From positions 267,212 to 331,211 of the forward strand of contig NZ_KI911472.1 of the NCBI RefSeq assembly GCF_000514815.1: DNA of 64,000 bases, read 5' to 3'. Each line of letters starts with the position of its first letter. The stretch's first letter is position 1. This DNA is from Salinispora fenicalii. GTDB taxonomy: Bacteria; Actinomycetota; Actinomycetes; Mycobacteriales; Micromonosporaceae. Under the pieces are notes generated by a model. It searched no databases. It was given only the letters and a program-made list of their open reading frames with translations, and was not told where the DNA came from. Of this stretch, positions 24,119 to 32,020 are shown one piece after another. Position numbers and translations under genes: made by a program.

Positions 24119-25681
24119 TCAGCCGGCTTCCGGAACTGGTAGCGGATTCGCGTCGCAGGTGGCGTCAACGCCGGTGGTGGCGCTCGGACGGGTACCGTCC
24201 CGTAGGTAGGCGGTGACGTGGCTGTTGAGGCACTCATTGGCGTTAGCGGTCAGGGAAGCGCCGTGGAAGACGCCGTCGCGCTCTAGGACCAGCCGGGAGT
24301 TCGGGAACTTCCGGTGCACCTCGTAGGCCCCGGCCACCGGGGTGAGCGCGTCGTGCTCCGCCTGGATCAGCAATATGTTTGCGTTCCGGTCGCCGACCTT
24401 CGTCGGGCGGCGGGCTGGCACCGGCCAGAACGCGCACGGAGCGTTGTACCATGCGCTGTTCCAGGTCATGAAGCGGTCGCCTCGGTCGTACTGGCGGCTC
24501 AGGTCGGTGTGCCAGCGGTTCCAGCGTCGGGGCCAGTAGCCGTCGATGCACTGCACGGTGCGGTACGTGGCGTGGGTGTTCTGGGCTGGGAAGCCCGGCT
24601 CGCCGCCGAAGTTTTCCCGCAGCCCGGCCGGGTCGCCCCGCAGCACCCAATCCGCCAGCACCTGTGCGTGGTAGGTCCAGACGTAGCTGCGATACACGTT
24701 CACCGCGAAGATGTCGCTGTACTCAGCCGGACCGATCTGGCCGTCGATCGGCGCCTCCCGGAGTGCGGCCATGCCCTGGTAGTAGTTCGCCTCTACCTCC
24801 GCGGCCGTGTCGCCCAGGTGGTAGTACGAGTCGTGCTCGGCGATCCAGCTGAAGTAGATCTGGGCTCGCTTCTCGAATGCCGCATTCGTTCGAGACAGCG
24901 AGGCGTACCCGACGGTGCTTGGCTGCACCACACTGTCCAGCACCATCCGGCGTACCCGGTCCGGGAACAGGGAGGCGTAGACCGAGCCGAGGTAGGTGCC
25001 GTAGGAGTAGCCCAGGTAGTTGATCTTTTCCTGGCCGAGTGCGGTCCGGATGAGATCCATGTCCCGCGCGGTGTCGGTGGTCCGGAAGTGCCGGAGGGTG
25101 TCGCCGTACTTCTCGCCGCAGCTCTCCGCGTACGCGCGGGCTCGCTTCGTCCACACCTTCTCCTCGGCGCGGCTGTCCGGAACGTAGTCGGGCCGCGCTT
25201 CGCCCGGATATAGGTAGGTGGGGTCGCAGGTGATTGACGGCTCGCTCGCTCCGACGCCGCGGGGGTCGAACCCGATCCAGTCGTAGGTCGAACCCACCTC
25301 GATCGGCAGCCCGCTCCAGCCTTTGGCGAACCGAGTGGGCAGATCCCGTCCGATGGTGCCGGGCCACTGACCCCGGTTCAGCAGGACGACGCCCTGGTAT
25401 TCGGATTCCGGCGCCGTGTGCTTGGCTCGGGTGAGGGCCAGGGTGATCTTCTGGCCGGTCGGTCGGGAGTGGTCCAGCGGCACTGCGAGCGAGCCGCACT
25501 CCAGCCCGACCAGGTAGTCATCCATCACCGGGTCGTCGGCCGGACAGGGAGACCAGGAGATTGGGCTGGTTGGTTGGGCGGTGCCGTCCGCCGTTGGTGC
25601 CGCCCCGACCGGGGCGACGGCGATGACCTGTGCCGTGAGGCCCAGTACGACCGCGGTCGCACCAGCGAAAAGTCTTTTCAC
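24119..25681 (-). CDS. Secreted alpha/beta-hydrolase peptidase (S33, SlpD/Tap-like)
   Basis: 520 residues with a signal peptide: KR, a hydrophobic stretch about 5-24, and an Ala-x-Ala-like cleavage site near residue 28. Seen: nucleophile Ser226 in GYSYGT, Asp in AEHDALTP and His in DGVFHGA, the triad of tripeptidyl-aminopeptidase-like exoenzymes; several Cys suggest disulphides outside the cell. The usual NPGGPGGSG oxyanion stretch reads LNRGQWPGTIG, so the oxyanion hole is altered. GTG at 25681 follows a GGGGGA stretch. The gene stands alone with a 219-base AT-richer upstream region containing dyads. It may act on a peptide or ester form of the product outside the cell, or be a passenger. 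No proof of either. Confidence 0.88.
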   Translation of the reverse strand: MKRLFAGATAVVLGLTAQVIAVAPVGAAPTADGTAQPTSPISWSPCPADDPVMDDYLVGLECGSLAVPLDHSRPTGQKITLALTRAKHTAPESEYQGVVLLNRGQWPGTIGRDLPTRFAKGWSGLPIEVGSTYDWIGFDPRGVGASEPSITCDPTYLYPGEARPDYVPDSRAEEKVWTKRARAYAESCGEKYGDTLRHFRTTDTARDMDLIRTALGQEKINYLGYSYGTYLGSVYASLFPDRVRRMVLDSVVQPSTVGYASLSRTNAAFEKRAQIYFSWIAEHDSYYHLGDTAAEVEANYYQGMAALREAPIDGQIGPAEYSDIFAVNVYRSYVWTYHAQVLADWVLRGDPAGLRENFGGEPGFPAQNTHATYRTVQCIDGYWPRRWNRWHTDLSRQYDRGDRFMTWNSAWYNAPCAFWPVPARRPTKVGDRNANILLIQAEHDALTPVAGAYEVHRKFPNSRLVLERDGVFHGASLTANANECLNSHVTAYLRDGTRPSATTGVDATCDANPLPVPEAG

Positions 25682-25732
25682 TATTCCCCCAAATTGCTCG
25701 TGGGCTATGTACCCAACAGCGGTGAGGCGGCT

Positions 25733-25753
25733 GAACCCTACCGGGTTAGGTTC
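25733..25753. promoter_or_regulatory. Imperfect dyad upstream of the peptidase gene
   Basis: A 21-base element running from GAACC to AGGTTC with a CCGGG centre, about 52 bases upstream of the peptidase start. Its position in the promoter region is consistent with an operator. Low certainty. Confidence 0.35.
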
Positions 25754-25814
25754 GCAATTGTCGAACTTTTGACGTCAGCTGGTAATGCGGAGCAGCGCTC
25801 TCTGTGTCGACATG

Positions 25815-25866
25815 GAGTAAAGGTATCAGTTAATACTGTAACCACACCTATTAACTGCCTTTACTC
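25815..25866. terminator. Long AT-rich hairpin downstream of the glycosyltransferase
   Basis: GAGTAAAGG (25815-25823) and CAGTTAATA (25827-25835) pair with TATTAACTG (25849-25857) and CCTTTACTC (25858-25866). This gives an 18-bp stem with a TAT bulge and a 13-base loop. It lies 35 bases past the glycosyltransferase stop (25901, minus strand) and upstream of the peptidase promoter. The low GC of the stem is unlike other terminators in the window, so a regulatory site is an alternative. Confidence 0.6.
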
Positions 25867-25900
25867 GTCAGTCGGACCATTCGGATTATCGGTATTCCCG

Positions 25901-27022
25901 TCAAGCGGCAGCAGCCAGCGCTTCCATCGTCCGGACGATGTCGGCCGGGGTCGGCAGTGCGGCCAACTCGGCGGCGAGGGCCTGTGCCTGCCGGGCGTAC
26001 CGGGAGTCGGCGAGCAGCTCCCGGCTGCTGGTGGCCAGTACGTCCGCCAGCTCGTGGTCGGCCTGGTGGGGAGCGCGGATCGTCGTTGCGGCACCGAAGT
26101 TGGCCAGAGCGTCGGCGATCGCCCTGGTGTGGGTGTTCGGGGGAGTGATCACCTGCGGTACGCCCGCGGAGATGACCGCCATCGTGGTGGTGGCGCCGCC
26201 ATGGTGGACAGCCAGGTCGCAGGTGGGCGCCACGGTGTCCAATGGGATCCAACCGATCCGGATATCGTCCGCCGTTGCGCCGAACTCCTCGGCGACCCGC
26301 GTCGGCGCCGCGATCACCACCTCGGCGTTCACAGCGGTGAGCTGCTCTGCCAGCCGCCGCAACGAGCGGCCAGCGAGCATGCGATGGTGCGTTCCAGAGG
26401 TGATCAAGACCCGGGGGCGGCCCTGCGGACGGGTGTATGCCCACCGCTGGAGTCGGCGCTGGGGATTCGTGGCCACATAGCGCATCGGGTGTACGTCGGC
26501 GGCGGAGGACGACCGTAGCGATGGCGGGCTGACGTCAACCACCAGGTCGGGTTCGGGCAGCCCGACCAGACCCCGGCGACTCAGCTCCGGCGCGAGCTCC
26601 TCCGCCGCCACCGGGTCGATCTCCGCCATCGGAATTCGCAGATACTCGATGTGACGTACGAAGGGGACATCGCGGTCCGCGGCGAGTAGCCCCGCCGCAT
26701 AGCTCATCGAGCTACCGACGATGGCATCCGGCGGCCAGTCCTGCGCCAGTTCACGGAGGCGTGCCAGCGTGGCAGCGGCCATCCGCCCCAGGCCGCGGCC
26801 GGTCACCGCCATCTCGTCCGGTGCGTCGACGGTGGCGAGGAAGTGCCGGATCGACTTCGATGTGATCGACACCCCTGGTAGGCCGACGGTCTCCACCGCG
26901 TCGATGAGGGGTTCGTTCGTGGCCACCAGTACTTCGTGCCCCGCGTTGCGTACCGCATGGGCAAGGGCGGCGATCGCATAGACGGTGACGTGGCTGCCCG
27001 TGGTGAGGAAGAGGAATCTCAT
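25901..27022 (-). CDS. Glycosyltransferase (GT1, activator-independent type)
   Basis: 373-residue GT-B enzyme of the antibiotic glycosyltransferase family. Seen: N-terminal MRFLFLTTGSHVTVYAIAAL (acceptor domain), a linker near RPRVLITSGTH, and the donor-sugar site DLAVHHGGATTTMAVISAGVPQVI. It should transfer a dTDP-2,6-dideoxyhexose to the aglycone. The ATG at 27022 overlaps the TGA of the upstream OMT-like gene (ATGA), so they are translationally coupled. A second glycosyltransferase at 32916 fits two different sugars (in lomaiviticin, oleandrose and an N,N-dimethylpyrrolosamine). Which sugar this one uses is not visible. Confidence 0.92.
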   Translation of the reverse strand: MRFLFLTTGSHVTVYAIAALAHAVRNAGHEVLVATNEPLIDAVETVGLPGVSITSKSIRHFLATVDAPDEMAVTGRGLGRMAAATLARLRELAQDWPPDAIVGSSMSYAAGLLAADRDVPFVRHIEYLRIPMAEIDPVAAEELAPELSRRGLVGLPEPDLVVDVSPPSLRSSSAADVHPMRYVATNPQRRLQRWAYTRPQGRPRVLITSGTHHRMLAGRSLRRLAEQLTAVNAEVVIAAPTRVAEEFGATADDIRIGWIPLDTVAPTCDLAVHHGGATTTMAVISAGVPQVITPPNTHTRAIADALANFGAATTIRAPHQADHELADVLATSSRELLADSRYARQAQALAAELAALPTPADIVRTMEALAAAA

Positions 27023-28041
27023 CGCCGGGCGTTGGTCTTCCGTGCGGTGCTGCCCGCCGCGGGACGGCATTCGGTGACGAACTGGCCCGACGGGCTGTGG
27101 CCGGACGCCGTGACGGTGAGGCCGGCGCGCGCGGCGAGACCCCGGAACTCGTCCAAGGTCCGGGGCTTGCCGCCGGTCTGCACCATCATCAGTAGCCCGG
27201 CCGAGGCGGCCGCTCGCCCCGGGGAGACCCCGCCCACCACGACCACCCGGCCGCGTGGGGCTGCGGCCTCGGCGCAGCGGGTGAGCAGCACGACAGCCTG
27301 CTCGTCGGGCCAGTCCAAGAGCAGGCGTTTGAGCAGATAGACATCGGCTCCGGTGGGCAGTGGGTCGAAGAAGCTCTGCCCCTGAACGGCGGCCCGGTCG
27401 GCGACCCCCGCCGCCGCGAAGACCTCGGTCGACCGGGCGACCGTTCGGGGCAGGTCAACCAGGGTGCCGCGGACCGTCGGCCGGGCCCGCAGGATTTCGG
27501 CGAGCGTCTCGCCGGTGCCACCGCCCACGTCAACGACGTGGGCGACCTGGGTCCAGGTGTCGTCGTCGAGGAGAATAGCCGGATCCGATGCCTCGCCGGC
27601 CCGCCGGCCCATGTTCACGTCGTAGCTGGCCGCGAGGTCGGAGTCGGCGTCGAGGTCGGCCCAGTAAGAGCGTCCGAAGACGTTCTGGTAACCGGGTTGC
27701 CCGGTCCGCACCGTGGCCAGCAGCCCGTTCCAGGCGGCGGCGCTGCGGCCACCGTGGCCGTCCAGAGCCAGGCCGCGCAGCGGGCCGGACCGCAGCAGGG
27801 AACGGGCCGCCTCGTTCAGGGCGAACTCGCCCTCGACCGGCTCCTCGAAGACGCCCTTGCTGACCAGGTGGCGCAGGACCCGGGCCAGGCAGTCCCGGTC
27901 ACACTTGATGTGGCGCGCGAGATCCCCGATTTCGGTGACTCCAGCCGCCAGCTGGTCGGCCACGCCCAGGGTTACCACCACGCGTAGACTCCACGGCGTC
28001 GCCAGATCGCTGAGTGAATCGACATCTACCCTTTTTGGCAC
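27019..28041 (-). CDS. DnrK/RdmB-like O-methyltransferase-fold protein
   Basis: 340 residues. Seen: N-terminal DLATPWSLRVVVTLGVADQL, motif I VVDVGGGTGETL (169-180) intact for SAM, and LLKRLLLDWPDEQA (237-249), where the catalytic-base His of plant-type OMTs is Leu, as in DnrK, RdmB and EamK. In that subgroup, chemistry ranges from 4-O-methylation to hydroxylation and decarboxylation with SAM as structural partner. The GTG at 28041 has GGAGGG upstream and matches family starts; a TTG at 28131 would add 30 unrelated residues. It leads the minus-strand pair with the glycosyltransferase. Role in this pathway unclear. Confidence 0.85.
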   Translation of the reverse strand: MPKRVDVDSLSDLATPWSLRVVVTLGVADQLAAGVTEIGDLARHIKCDRDCLARVLRHLVSKGVFEEPVEGEFALNEAARSLLRSGPLRGLALDGHGGRSAAAWNGLLATVRTGQPGYQNVFGRSYWADLDADSDLAASYDVNMGRRAGEASDPAILLDDDTWTQVAHVVDVGGGTGETLAEILRARPTVRGTLVDLPRTVARSTEVFAAAGVADRAAVQGQSFFDPLPTGADVYLLKRLLLDWPDEQAVVLLTRCAEAAAPRGRVVVVGGVSPGRAAASAGLLMMVQTGGKPRTLDEFRGLAARAGLTVTASGHSPSGQFVTECRPAAGSTARKTNARR

Positions 28042-28160
28042 TGTGTCGTCCCTCCACTGTTGGGGTGGCCCGCGGCGGCCCGCTTCGGGGTCATTATCGG
28101 TGTCCTGCTGCTCATTCGAGAATGTGTTCAATCCCGGTTAGCGGCCCGCTTGCGGGAACT

Positions 28161-28189
28161 GTTCAACTGGGGACGACAGTCAGTTGAAC
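28161..28189. promoter_or_regulatory. Perfect GTTCAACTG inverted repeat (candidate operator)
   Basis: GTTCAACTG (28161-28169) and CAGTTGAAC (28181-28189) face each other across 11 bases, so half-site centres are 20 bp, or two helical turns, apart. It sits in the middle of the 280-base divergent promoter region between the OMT/GT operon and the sugar operon. The same 9-mer occurs at 4838 and 18445, and a variant pair at 1072-1101. Confidence 0.6.
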
Positions 28190-28321
28190 GTGGGGTACAC
28201 CGCAACTGCGGAGTTGTCGCGTGTCGGACCAGATGCCAGACTCCGTCGAGATCGATCTACGGTCACACCGTCGAGCGTGGAATAGCGTTTCTATACCTTC
28301 CCTGGGTGAAAGACGGTCGAG

Positions 28322-29248
28322 ATGACAGGCGTATACCGAGCGAGTCGACAGTGGGAACGCATCATTCGGCACTGGTTCACCGCGGAGGCGGCGAACGATC
28401 TCACGCACTTCAAGTCGGAGCGGCCGAACCACAAGATGTCGTTGTGGGACCCCGAGGTGAACGGCGTGCGGTATCTCAAGACGCTGGTCCACAACTTGGC
28501 GACCACGCTTGATCCGGACGACTGGGCGCGGTTGCGACGGACAGCCCGGCGTGAGGTGGGCGATCCGGTCGCGGTGCGGTGGCATGGCATGCCGGTTTGC
28601 CTGGACTACCTACAGGCCACGCTCGAGGTCGGGTTCATCGAGCGGAGCGTCGACCTGCGGGGCGCTCGGGTGCTCGAGATCGGAGCCGGCTACGGGCGGA
28701 CCTGTCATACTCTGCTGTCAAACCATGAGGTCGCCGCGTACTGCATCGTGGATCTGCGCAGCACCATGTGGTTCAGTCGCCGCTATCTGCGGGCGGTCTT
28801 GGACGATGTTCAGTTCGCGAAGCTCCGCTTCGTCCCAGTGGAGGACGGGGACGTGGGATTGGCCCTCCGCGGAAGCGACTTCGACCTCGGCATCAATATC
28901 AACTCGTTCGCCGAAATGGTGCCGGAGACCGTACGCTGCTACCTCGATCTGATCGACCGGCGATGCGCGGCCCTGTATGTGAAGAACCCCGTCGGCAAGT
29001 ACCAGGACCGGAGCTTGGACGGGCACGTGGAGGGCGACGAGGCCCGATTGAGGGCGATGGAGACCGGTCTGCTCCGTCAGGTTCTGGATATCCACGACGA
29101 CCAGGCGGTACGGGCCGCCGTGCCGGGGTTCCTCGGGGCCTACCAGCCCAGTGCCGACTGGCGCGTTGTCGCTGATGCGTGGGCAGTGCCGTGGAGCTTC
29201 TACTGGCAGGCCATCTATCGCAAGAAGCAACCGGACGGTGGCGGCTGA
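28322..29248 (+). CDS. Putative sugar O-methyltransferase
   Basis: 308-residue SAM-dependent enzyme resembling the putative sugar O-methyltransferase group. Seen: VLEIGAGYGRTCH (about residues 118-130, SAM site), LGININSFAEMVPETV (post-motif segment) and a C-terminal WSFYWQAIYRKK. The N-terminal 100 residues lack the OMT dimer domain. As the first gene of the deoxysugar operon it is the best candidate for the 3-O-methylation that turns olivose/olivomycose-type sugars into oleandrose. ATG at 28322 has a weak GAAAGACGGTCGAG upstream. The promoter region ahead carries the perfect GTTCAACTG dyad. Confidence 0.8.
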   Translation: MTGVYRASRQWERIIRHWFTAEAANDLTHFKSERPNHKMSLWDPEVNGVRYLKTLVHNLATTLDPDDWARLRRTARREVGDPVAVRWHGMPVCLDYLQATLEVGFIERSVDLRGARVLEIGAGYGRTCHTLLSNHEVAAYCIVDLRSTMWFSRRYLRAVLDDVQFAKLRFVPVEDGDVGLALRGSDFDLGININSFAEMVPETVRCYLDLIDRRCAALYVKNPVGKYQDRSLDGHVEGDEARLRAMETGLLRQVLDIHDDQAVRAAVPGFLGAYQPSADWRVVADAWAVPWSFYWQAIYRKKQPDGGG

Positions 29249-29314
29249 CCGGCCGGACCGGGAATGAAGCCGGAGGAGCGCGGCAACCTGCGAGATCAGG
29301 AGATCGGAGGAGCG

Positions 29315-30319
29315 GTGGACCAGGAGTTTGCGATGGGCGGGGACCCACCCGTGGTGAGCGTACTGGGAGCGTCTGGCTACCTGGGGTCGGTCGTCACCGC
29401 CCGGCTGGCGCAGCTTCCGATCCGGCTGCGGGCCGTGTCGCGTCGCCGTAGCCCGGTGCCGGAGCAGGCGGTGGCTGAGGTGGAGGTCTGCACCGGGGAC
29501 CTCACCGAACCAGAATGCCTGGCCGATGTCGTCGCGGGTGCCGACGTCATCTTTCACCTGGGTAAACACAGCGGTGGGTGGCGTGACGCCGACACCCCGG
29601 AGGGAGAGCGGGTGAACGTGGGCATCGTGCGCGACCTCACCGAGATCCTCGGCCGGCGCCGGCCCGCCCAGACCGCTCCGTTGGTGGTGTTCGCCGCGAC
29701 CACCCTGCAGGTTGGACAGCCACCGAAGCAGCCAATGAACGGCAGCGAGCCAGACCGCCCGGAGACCGCGTACGGCCGGCAAAAGCTGACCGCCGAACGG
29801 CTGCTGAAGGCCGCGACCGCGGCGTCGGTACTGCGGGGGGTCAGCCTGCGCCTGCCGACCGTGTTCGGGCAGAGCTCGCTGTCTCGGGTGGCTGATCAGG
29901 GCGTCGTGGTCACGATGGCCCGCCGGGCCATCGCCGGAAAACCACTGACGATGTGGCATGACGGCACAGTTCGGCGGGACCTGGTGTATGTCGAGGATGC
30001 CGCGGACGCCTTCCTGGCCGCCATGCGCTACCCAGCGCAGCTGACCGGTCGACACTGGCTAGTGGGCTCCGGCCGACCCGACACGCTGGGCGCAGTCTTC
30101 CGTACGGTCGCAGGGGCGGTCGCGGCGCAGACCGGCGAGCCGGCCGTACCGGTGATCTCGGTGCGGGCTCCGGCCGACGCCCCCGTGATCGATTTTCAGA
30201 GTATGCAGATCGACCCGATGCCCTTCCAGCGTGTCTCGGGATGGTGCGCGCGCACGGAGCTTGCCGACGCGGTGCACCGCACCGTGGCGACCCTGCTCGA
30301 CGGGAGTGACCGGTTCTAG
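29315..30319 (+). CDS. NDP-hexose 4-ketoreductase (extended SDR)
   Basis: 334-residue extended SDR. Seen: VVSVLGASGYLGSVV (NAD(P) loop), VFAATTLQVG and AYGRQKLTAERLL with the YxxxK pair, then DLVYVEDAADAFLAAM. It resembles UrdR/OleU-like 4-ketoreductases that finish 2,6-dideoxyhexoses. The GTG at 29315 is preferred (GGAGGAGC just upstream), but an ATG at 29264 with a weaker site would add 17 residues. It follows the methyltransferase closely and precedes the epimerase by 9 bases, in a compact sugar operon. Confidence 0.86.
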   Translation: MDQEFAMGGDPPVVSVLGASGYLGSVVTARLAQLPIRLRAVSRRRSPVPEQAVAEVEVCTGDLTEPECLADVVAGADVIFHLGKHSGGWRDADTPEGERVNVGIVRDLTEILGRRRPAQTAPLVVFAATTLQVGQPPKQPMNGSEPDRPETAYGRQKLTAERLLKAATAASVLRGVSLRLPTVFGQSSLSRVADQGVVVTMARRAIAGKPLTMWHDGTVRRDLVYVEDAADAFLAAMRYPAQLTGRHWLVGSGRPDTLGAVFRTVAGAVAAQTGEPAVPVISVRAPADAPVIDFQSMQIDPMPFQRVSGWCARTELADAVHRTVATLLDGSDRF

Positions 30320-30328
30320 GGAGATCAG

Positions 30329-30940
30329 GTGAAGGTCGAAAAGCTTGCGGTCCAGGGTGCGTTCGGGTTTACCCCCGAGGTGTTCTCGGATCGCCGTGGA
30401 CTGTTCGTGTCACCGTTCCAACAAGCTCCGTTTGCTGCGGCGAACGGTAGCCCGCTCCTGCCCGTCGCGCAGACCAACCACAGCGTGTCCCGGCGGGGCG
30501 TGGTCCGCGGAATCCACTACACCATTGCTCCACCGGGTACGGCAAAGTACGTCTACTGTGCTGCCGGTGAGGCGATCGACATCATCGTTGACGTCCGAGT
30601 CGGTTCACCGACTTTCGGTGTCTGGGACGCGGTGCAGATGAATTCGCGGGAGTTCCGGGCGGTGTACTTTCCGGTCGGGGTCGGGCACGCCTTCGTGTCG
30701 CTCGCTGATCACACCGTCATGTCCTACATGCTCACCGGGTCGTACGTGCCGGAGCATGAGCGGGTCGTCTCCGCCTTCGACCCAGCTCTGGGGCTACCGA
30801 TCCCCACAGACCTGGAAACGATCGTCTCCGATCGGGACCGGGTCGGTCCGAGCCTGGCCGAGACCGCCGAGGCCGGTCTTCTCCCCGACTACCAGCAGTG
30901 CCAGGTGCTGGAGCAACAGTTGTATCAGGTGGCCCACTGA
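30329..30940 (+). CDS. dTDP-4-keto-6-deoxyhexose 3,5- or 5-epimerase (RmlC family)
   Basis: 203-residue cupin-type epimerase. Seen: FTPEVFSDRRGLF, NHSVSRRGVVRGIHYT with the catalytic His, GEAIDIIVDVRVGSPTFG, and FPVGVGHAFVSL, all diagnostic of the RmlC family. It would invert C5 (with or without C3) to give the L-series sugar, consistent with L-oleandrose. GTG at 30329 after GGGAGATCAG; only nine bases separate it from the reductase gene. The C-terminal tail after LETIVSDRDR is acidic and as long as usual. Confidence 0.92.
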   Translation: MKVEKLAVQGAFGFTPEVFSDRRGLFVSPFQQAPFAAANGSPLLPVAQTNHSVSRRGVVRGIHYTIAPPGTAKYVYCAAGEAIDIIVDVRVGSPTFGVWDAVQMNSREFRAVYFPVGVGHAFVSLADHTVMSYMLTGSYVPEHERVVSAFDPALGLPIPTDLETIVSDRDRVGPSLAETAEAGLLPDYQQCQVLEQQLYQVAH

Positions 30941-30989
30941 CCGCCGCCGGGCCGGCTACCGACCCGGCTCCAGTGAAGGGAGGCACCGT

Positions 30990-32003
30990 ATGCCCGCTCT
31001 CATCCGCCTGGGAGTCCTGGGATGTGCCAGCATCGCGCTCCGCCGGTTTCTGCCGGCGCTGACCGAAGCGACCGGTATCGAGCTGAGGGCGGTCGCGAGT
31101 CGCGATCCGGCCCGGGCCCGCACGGTCGCCGAGCGGTTCGGATGTCGGGCCGCCGACGGGTATGACGAGCTACTGGACCGGTCCGACATTGACGCGGTGT
31201 ACATTCCGCTGCCCACCGGGTTGCACGCGTACTGGGTGAGCCGGGCCCTGGCGGCCGGCAAGCACGTGCTCTCCGAAAAGCCGCTCACCAGCGATCACGT
31301 CACCGCCCGCAACCTGGTGAACCAGGCGGAGCAGGCGGGACTCTGGCTACTGGAGAACTACATGTTTCTCCACCACCGGCAGCACGAGGTGGTTCGTGAC
31401 CTTGTCGCCCGGGGCCGGATCGGCGCGACCCGGCTCTTCACCGCACGCTTCGGGATCCCGCCACTGGCTCCGACGAACTGGCGCTACCACGGCGAGTTCG
31501 GCGGGGGCGCGCTGCTTGACGTCGGCGTCTATCCGCTCCGCGCCGCCACCTACTTCCTCGGCCCGGAGCTCGACGTCGTCGGATCGGTGCTACGGACGAG
31601 TCCGATCCGGGGCGTTGATCTGGCCGGCCACGTCTTGCTGTGTACCCCGTCGGGCGTGACGGCCGAACTCTCCTTCGGCTTCGAGCACGCGTACCGATCC
31701 TGCTACTCGCTCTGGGGTGAACGGGCGCGGCTCACCCTCGACCGGGCATTCACTCCGCCGGCCACCCGGCCGCCGGTGATCCGGATCGAGGCTGACGGCG
31801 ATGCCGAGGAGGTGGTGCTCCCCGCAGATCATCAGTTCCGAAACATCGCCGAGTTCTTCGCCCGGTCCCTGCTCGATGGTGCGGACTACAGTCCGCAGGC
31901 GAGAGCGATCATCCAGCAGGCGGAACTGATCGACAAAGTGCGGTCACGCGCCGTGTGCGTCCCCGAGCCGCACGGGGACGCACGGAGCGGGCTGATCGAC
32001 TGA
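30990..32003 (+). CDS. NDP-hexose 3-ketoreductase (Gfo/Idh/MocA family)
   Basis: 337 residues. Seen: LGVLGCASIALRRFLPAL (NADPH loop), YIPLPTGLHAYW and the LSEKPLTSD motif with the catalytic Lys, followed by the central beta-sheet domain (RYHGEFGGGALLDVGVYPL). OleW/UrdT-type enzymes act right after the 2,3-dehydratase to set C3. The 2,3-dehydratase itself is not in this window and may lie off its left edge. ATG at 30990 follows GGGAGG. Last gene of the plus-strand sugar operon; its 3' end carries a hairpin. Confidence 0.9.
   Translation: MPALIRLGVLGCASIALRRFLPALTEATGIELRAVASRDPARARTVAERFGCRAADGYDELLDRSDIDAVYIPLPTGLHAYWVSRALAAGKHVLSEKPLTSDHVTARNLVNQAEQAGLWLLENYMFLHHRQHEVVRDLVARGRIGATRLFTARFGIPPLAPTNWRYHGEFGGGALLDVGVYPLRAATYFLGPELDVVGSVLRTSPIRGVDLAGHVLLCTPSGVTAELSFGFEHAYRSCYSLWGERARLTLDRAFTPPATRPPVIRIEADGDAEEVVLPADHQFRNIAEFFARSLLDGADYSPQARAIIQQAELIDKVRSRAVCVPEPHGDARSGLID
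31955..31983. terminator. Hairpin inside the 3' end of the 3-ketoreductase gene
   Basis: GTGCGTCCCCG (31955-31965) and its complement (31973-31983) around a 7-base loop, ending 20 bases before the stop at 32003. Only 17 bases separate the two convergent genes, so the stop signal appears to be placed inside coding sequence. Confidence 0.65.
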
Positions 32004-32020
32004 CGGGCCGTGCCCCGGTG

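Noticed and set aside
28161..28189. tRNA T-arm, because GTTCAA resembles the B box
   Set aside because: No acceptor or anticodon stem can be drawn around it and the motif recurs as an inverted pair in promoters.
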